Shown: piece by piece, positions 61,122 through 64,000 of the stretch
Position numbering within the stretch: position 1 is the stretch's first letter
How the letters are laid out: each line of letters begins with the position of its first letter
Assembly: GCF_010906925.1 (NCBI RefSeq)
Contig: NZ_VTVE01000002.1
Coordinates: forward strand, 62,001 to 126,000
DNA: 64,000 nt
Reading direction: 5' to 3'
From: Pseudobutyrivibrio xylanivorans
GTDB taxonomy: Bacteria > Bacillota > Clostridia > Lachnospirales > Lachnospiraceae
The notes under the pieces: generated by a model
Seen by the model: only the letters and a program-made list of their open reading frames with translations
Told to the model about the DNA's origin: nothing
Database searches by the model: none
Translations under genes and position numbers: made by a program

Positions 61122-62603
61122 TCAATCCTTTATCTGTCTGTAAGTAGCTTTGCTCTCTGCTGCAGTTATATCCATCTCAGCTAAATCTACTTTTACATCT
61201 ATAAAGTGCTCAGCTTGTGACCAATTCTTGGACAATAACGCAACCGTCTCCGTATGCATTGTATGTCCAAATTGGTCGCAGACTGTGTATTTTTCTAGGT
61301 GGTAGCCCTGCTCCTCAAGGTGTTTAAGGTCCCGGGCTAGTGTGGCGCTGTCGCAGCTGACGTATACGATACGCTTTGGCTGCATCTTTACCATTGTATC
61401 AAGAGCCACTACATCGCAGCCCTTGCGTGGTGGGTCAACCATTATTACATCTGGGTGAGACATCTTGTCATAGATTTCTGGTAGGACTACTTCCGCCTCA
61501 CCACAGTAAAATTCTGCATTCGAAAGTCCATTAAGCGCCGCATTGGCTTTGGCGTTTTCGATGGCCTGTGGCACTACTTCTATTCCGATTACTCGTCCTG
61601 CATGCTTTGCCATAGAAAGAGAAATGGTTCCGATTCCGCAATACAAATCCCACACCTCCTCAGTACCATGTAAATCAGCATACTCTAGGGCACGGCTGTA
61701 TAATTTCTCCATCTGGTGGTGATTGACCTGGTAGAATGAATTGGCACTAATGTCAAATGCTATGGTATCTCCATTTGTAAGGGTAATTGTATCTCTGATA
61801 GCCTCCTTACCATAAAGAACTCTGGTCTCATATCCCATGATGACATTGTCTCGGCGGGTATTGATATTGAGAACTAATGATGCCAGCGCTGGCTCCACAG
61901 ATTTCACATGCTCCACAAGTGAATCAATAGCTGGCAACTTGTCTCCATTTACAACTACGCAGACCATAGTCTCCCCAGTTGCCTTTCCTTCCCGGACAAG
62001 AACATGTCGAATAAGTCCCTTACCACTATTCTCATCGTATACTGCTACATGATTTTCATTCATGTAATCTATTACCGAATATACGATGTCCATGCTCTTT
62101 TTGGAGCAGATTTTGCAATCAGTGGATGGCACAATTCGATGGCTTCTAGCACCATAAAATCCTGCAATTATCCTGCCTTCCTTATCCACACCAATAGGCA
62201 CCTGGGCCTTGTTGCGATAGCGAAGTGGCTCTTCCATCCCAAGTATTGGCTCTCGTATGGACTCAACGTATGCCCGATCATAGCCACCAATTTTTACTAG
62301 ATTATTGGCCACTATATTATCCTTGATTTGAAGCTGCTTTTCATAAGAAACCTGCATAATCTGGCAGCCACCGCACTGCTTAGCAATAGCACATGGAGGC
62401 TCTACCCGATATGGACTAGGCTCCACAACCTCCTTAAGAGCAGCAAAACAATAGGTCTTTTTAACCTTTGTAATAATCACATCACAAAGGTCTCCAACCA
62501 CAGCGTCCTTCACAAAAATGGTCACACCATCAGTGTGACCAATTCCAGCCCCCTCAAGGGACATATCTTCAATTGTAAGTCTTACAATATCGTTTTTATT
62601 CAT
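61122..62603 (-). CDS. rlmD: 23S rRNA (uracil-1939-C5)-methyltransferase
   Basis: A 493-residue protein: N-terminal TRAM domain (NDIVRLTIEDMSLEGAGIGH), iron-sulphur Cys set (CAIAKQCGGCQ with a later DCKIC), methyltransferase core EEVWDLYCGIGTISLSMAKH, DPPRKGCD and the catalytic Cys in IVYVSCDSATLARDL. It matches RlmD/RumA. The product ends ATYRQIKD at a TGA, just inside a conserved C-terminal extension that continues in frame downstream. Its ATG overlaps the yhaM stop by one base. Confidence 0.93.
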   Translation of the reverse strand: MNKNDIVRLTIEDMSLEGAGIGHTDGVTIFVKDAVVGDLCDVIITKVKKTYCFAALKEVVEPSPYRVEPPCAIAKQCGGCQIMQVSYEKQLQIKDNIVANNLVKIGGYDRAYVESIREPILGMEEPLRYRNKAQVPIGVDKEGRIIAGFYGARSHRIVPSTDCKICSKKSMDIVYSVIDYMNENHVAVYDENSGKGLIRHVLVREGKATGETMVCVVVNGDKLPAIDSLVEHVKSVEPALASLVLNINTRRDNVIMGYETRVLYGKEAIRDTITLTNGDTIAFDISANSFYQVNHHQMEKLYSRALEYADLHGTEEVWDLYCGIGTISLSMAKHAGRVIGIEVVPQAIENAKANAALNGLSNAEFYCGEAEVVLPEIYDKMSHPDVIMVDPPRKGCDVVALDTMVKMQPKRIVYVSCDSATLARDLKHLEEQGYHLEKYTVCDQFGHTMHTETVALLSKNWSQAEHFIDVKVDLAEMDITAAESKATYRQIKD

Positions 62604-63553
62604 TAATTTTTTCCTGTTCTACGGATATTCGAATCAAGCAAGCGATTGAATCCCTGCCATGTCAAATTATTTTCCTCAACATTCTCAAGAGCCTCGTAAA
62701 TAGTCTCTAGCTTAGCGTCAAGATTGTCCGCAAATGAAAGTGCAATTGCCTCAGCAATAGCTGGCTTCTTAGGTGAGCCAAACTCAAGCTCGCCGTGATG
62801 AGAAAGAATACAGTGGATAAGCTCCTTTCTCTTAACTGCTGGGAAGCCCTCAATGTCATCAATGGCTCTATCAATCATAGTAGCGCCCACATAAATATGG
62901 CCAAGTAACTGTCCCTCATCTGTGTAGTCATTGCGAGGGAACTCAGAAAGCTCTCTCACCTTTCCAATATCATGGAAAATAGCTGCTGTGATAAGTAAAT
63001 CTCTATCCAGGAATGGGTACTGTCTACTATAAAAATCGCAATTAGTAGCCACCGAAAGTGTATGCTCTAAAAGACCACCTGTAAATCCATGGTGAACTGA
63101 TTTAGCCGCTGAATGAGCCTTAAACTCATCGATAAATGCCTTGTCATCCACAAAAAATTTTCTAAGTAATGCCTTGAAATATGGTGCCTGAATAGAATTG
63201 ATAAGTGCTGTCAAATCATTCCACATAACACCGATATCTTTTTTACTAGAAGGGATATAGTCTGTAATCTCAAACTCTCCCTCATTGGCCTTGCGAAGGC
63301 GCTTTATATTGAACTGTAATGCACCATTCCAGCTGGTGATATCACCTGTAACTGTGATGAAATCAAGCTCGTCATAATCGCTGATTCCCTCTGAATCAAC
63401 ATCCCAGATTTTAGCATCAATGGTGCCTGTCTTGTCACAAAGTGTAAGAGATTCAAAAGCCTTGCCGGTCTTTGAAATTCCCTGTGTTTTTTTCTTGCAC
63501 AAATATGTCTCTGTGCCTCTGTCTCCCTCTTTAAGTGTGTTAATATACTTCAA
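62603..63553 (-). CDS. yhaM: 3'-5' exoribonuclease YhaM
   Basis: A 316-residue protein, close to the 314 residues of B. subtilis YhaM: N-terminal OB-fold (FESLTLCDKTGTIDAKIWDV) and a C-terminal HD domain (GLLEHTLSVATNC, AAIFHDIGKVREL, ILSHHGELEFGSPK). The best start is TTG at 63553 (product MKYINTLKEGDRG), with GGAGAG just ahead; the frame runs to another TTG at 63601 without support. Coupled to rlmD (TAATG). Confidence 0.92.
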   Translation of the reverse strand: MKYINTLKEGDRGTETYLCKKKTQGISKTGKAFESLTLCDKTGTIDAKIWDVDSEGISDYDELDFITVTGDITSWNGALQFNIKRLRKANEGEFEITDYIPSSKKDIGVMWNDLTALINSIQAPYFKALLRKFFVDDKAFIDEFKAHSAAKSVHHGFTGGLLEHTLSVATNCDFYSRQYPFLDRDLLITAAIFHDIGKVRELSEFPRNDYTDEGQLLGHIYVGATMIDRAIDDIEGFPAVKRKELIHCILSHHGELEFGSPKKPAIAEAIALSFADNLDAKLETIYEALENVEENNLTWQGFNRLLDSNIRRTGKN

Positions 63554-63661
63554 ATTACTCTCCAATCTAAGCTCCAACGGAGCAGAGCAGCTTTGCTGCA
63601 AATTTCTTCTTAATTATACGAAATAGACAGAGGATTATCAACGTAAGACTGCAATCAAAAA

Positions 63662-63701
63662 TATAAAAACCCCTTAAGTAGATTTATATCTACTTAAGGG
63701 G
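63662..63701 (-). terminator. terminator of the beta-repeat protein gene
   Basis: CCCCTTAAGTAGAT (63670-63683) pairs perfectly with ATCTACTTAAGGGG (63688-63701) with loop TTAT; on the minus strand TTTTTATATTTTT follows. An eight-G run flanks the stem at 63698-63705. Confidence 0.92.
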
Positions 63702-63708
63702 GGGGTAA

Positions 63709-64000
63709 TTACCAGTCTTCGCCGTTAACTTCAATTTCGCCAAGTTCACATGCGGCTTTAATTTTAACATCATCTGTAGGTTTATCAGTGCTAATATCCA
63801 GATCACCTAAATCCACGTGTGCATCAATAGAATCAAAATCTCCATCAAGATTAACATCTCCTAAATCTGCATTAACAATCACTGTAGGATAAACGCTATT
63901 TGTAAAATTAACATTTCCAAGTTTTGCTGTTATATCTACCTTTTTTCCCTGACAATTGTTAATATTAACGTCTCCTAATTCATTGTTTATTGTAAGTGTA
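63709..64000 (-). CDS. C-terminal part of a DUF4097-like beta-repeat protein
   Basis: The last 97 codons of a gene whose start is beyond the window. The residues form short beta-strand repeats of the form LGDVNINN, LGNVNFTN, LGDVNLDG, LGDLDIST, LGEIEVNG, ending GEDW. This repeating pattern is typical of the C-terminal adhesin-like (DUF4097) region that often follows membrane segments in Firmicutes stress or envelope proteins. Function unknown. Confidence 0.65.
   Translation of the reverse strand, partial: TLTINNELGDVNINNCQGKKVDITAKLGNVNFTNSVYPTVIVNADLGDVNLDGDFDSIDAHVDLGDLDISTDKPTDDVKIKAACELGEIEVNGEDW

Noticed and set aside
63698-63705. Eight-G run as a phase-variation tract
   Set aside because: It lies outside coding sequence at the base of a terminator stem, so slippage would not change a reading frame.
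1-64000. CRISPR array, tRNA or rRNA genes
   Set aside because: No regularly spaced direct repeats, cloverleaf sequences or rRNA signatures were recognised on either strand. The Cas4-like gene at 59351 has no cas neighbours.

Overview
The window looks like chromosomal DNA of a low-to-mid GC, Gram-positive anaerobe of the Lachnospiraceae, most like the Butyrivibrio/Pseudobutyrivibrio group. The signs are the Firmicutes-type S10-spc ribosomal cluster with a zinc-ribbon S14, YesM/YesN-type two-component genes, a reversed-domain GH3 glycosidase of the kind known from rumen Clostridia, a lysine riboswitch, YhaM and strong AGGAGG ribosome sites. The genus is inferred from protein style, not from a marker comparison.

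Bases 1-9500 (minus strand) hold the S10-spc operon from rpsJ down to a truncated rplO. It has a good promoter (9469-9497) and a folded leader ahead of rpsJ. Bases 9.7-12 kb carry an rRNA-methyltransferase-like gene and a MATE exporter, followed by a membrane diguanylate cyclase. Bases 13.4-23.8 kb form a carbohydrate-sensing and uptake locus: a YtfQ-R-T/YjfF-type ABC importer, a divergent short GntR/AraR-type regulator with repeated operator half-sites, and a YesN/YesM-like two-component pair whose third gene is a second YtfQ-like lipoprotein, probably the ligand sensor.

Bases 23.8-49.4 kb are mostly housekeeping and surface genes: a cytidylate-kinase-like protein, an ArsB/NhaD transporter, the unusual GH3 protein, metF, a chemoreceptor, cysE, a flotillin, uraA-upp, a KdsC-like phosphatase with a TraX-like protein, a lysine-riboswitch-controlled dapA-nhaC operon, a cell-wall amidase, a potassium channel, three c-di-GMP proteins in total, a secreted 5'-nucleotidase and two tandem CPBP proteases.

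Bases 49.6-60.9 kb are an accessory region. They contain a decayed rtcB fused to the tail of a KilA-N-type gene, a pentapeptide-repeat protein, a metallophosphoesterase with a small unknown partner, a WYL regulator with a palindromic operator over its own -10, an AAA+ ATPase followed by two paralogous unknown proteins, and a divergent Cas4-like/DUF2779 nuclease. The AAA+/twin-protein/WYL cluster with the facing nuclease is the best candidate for an undescribed system. Bases 60.9-64 kb return to core genes: rlmD, whose conserved C-terminal extension is cut off by an in-frame TGA, then yhaM, then a partial adhesin-like beta-repeat protein.

No rRNA or tRNA gene, CRISPR array, intact insertion sequence or origin was seen.
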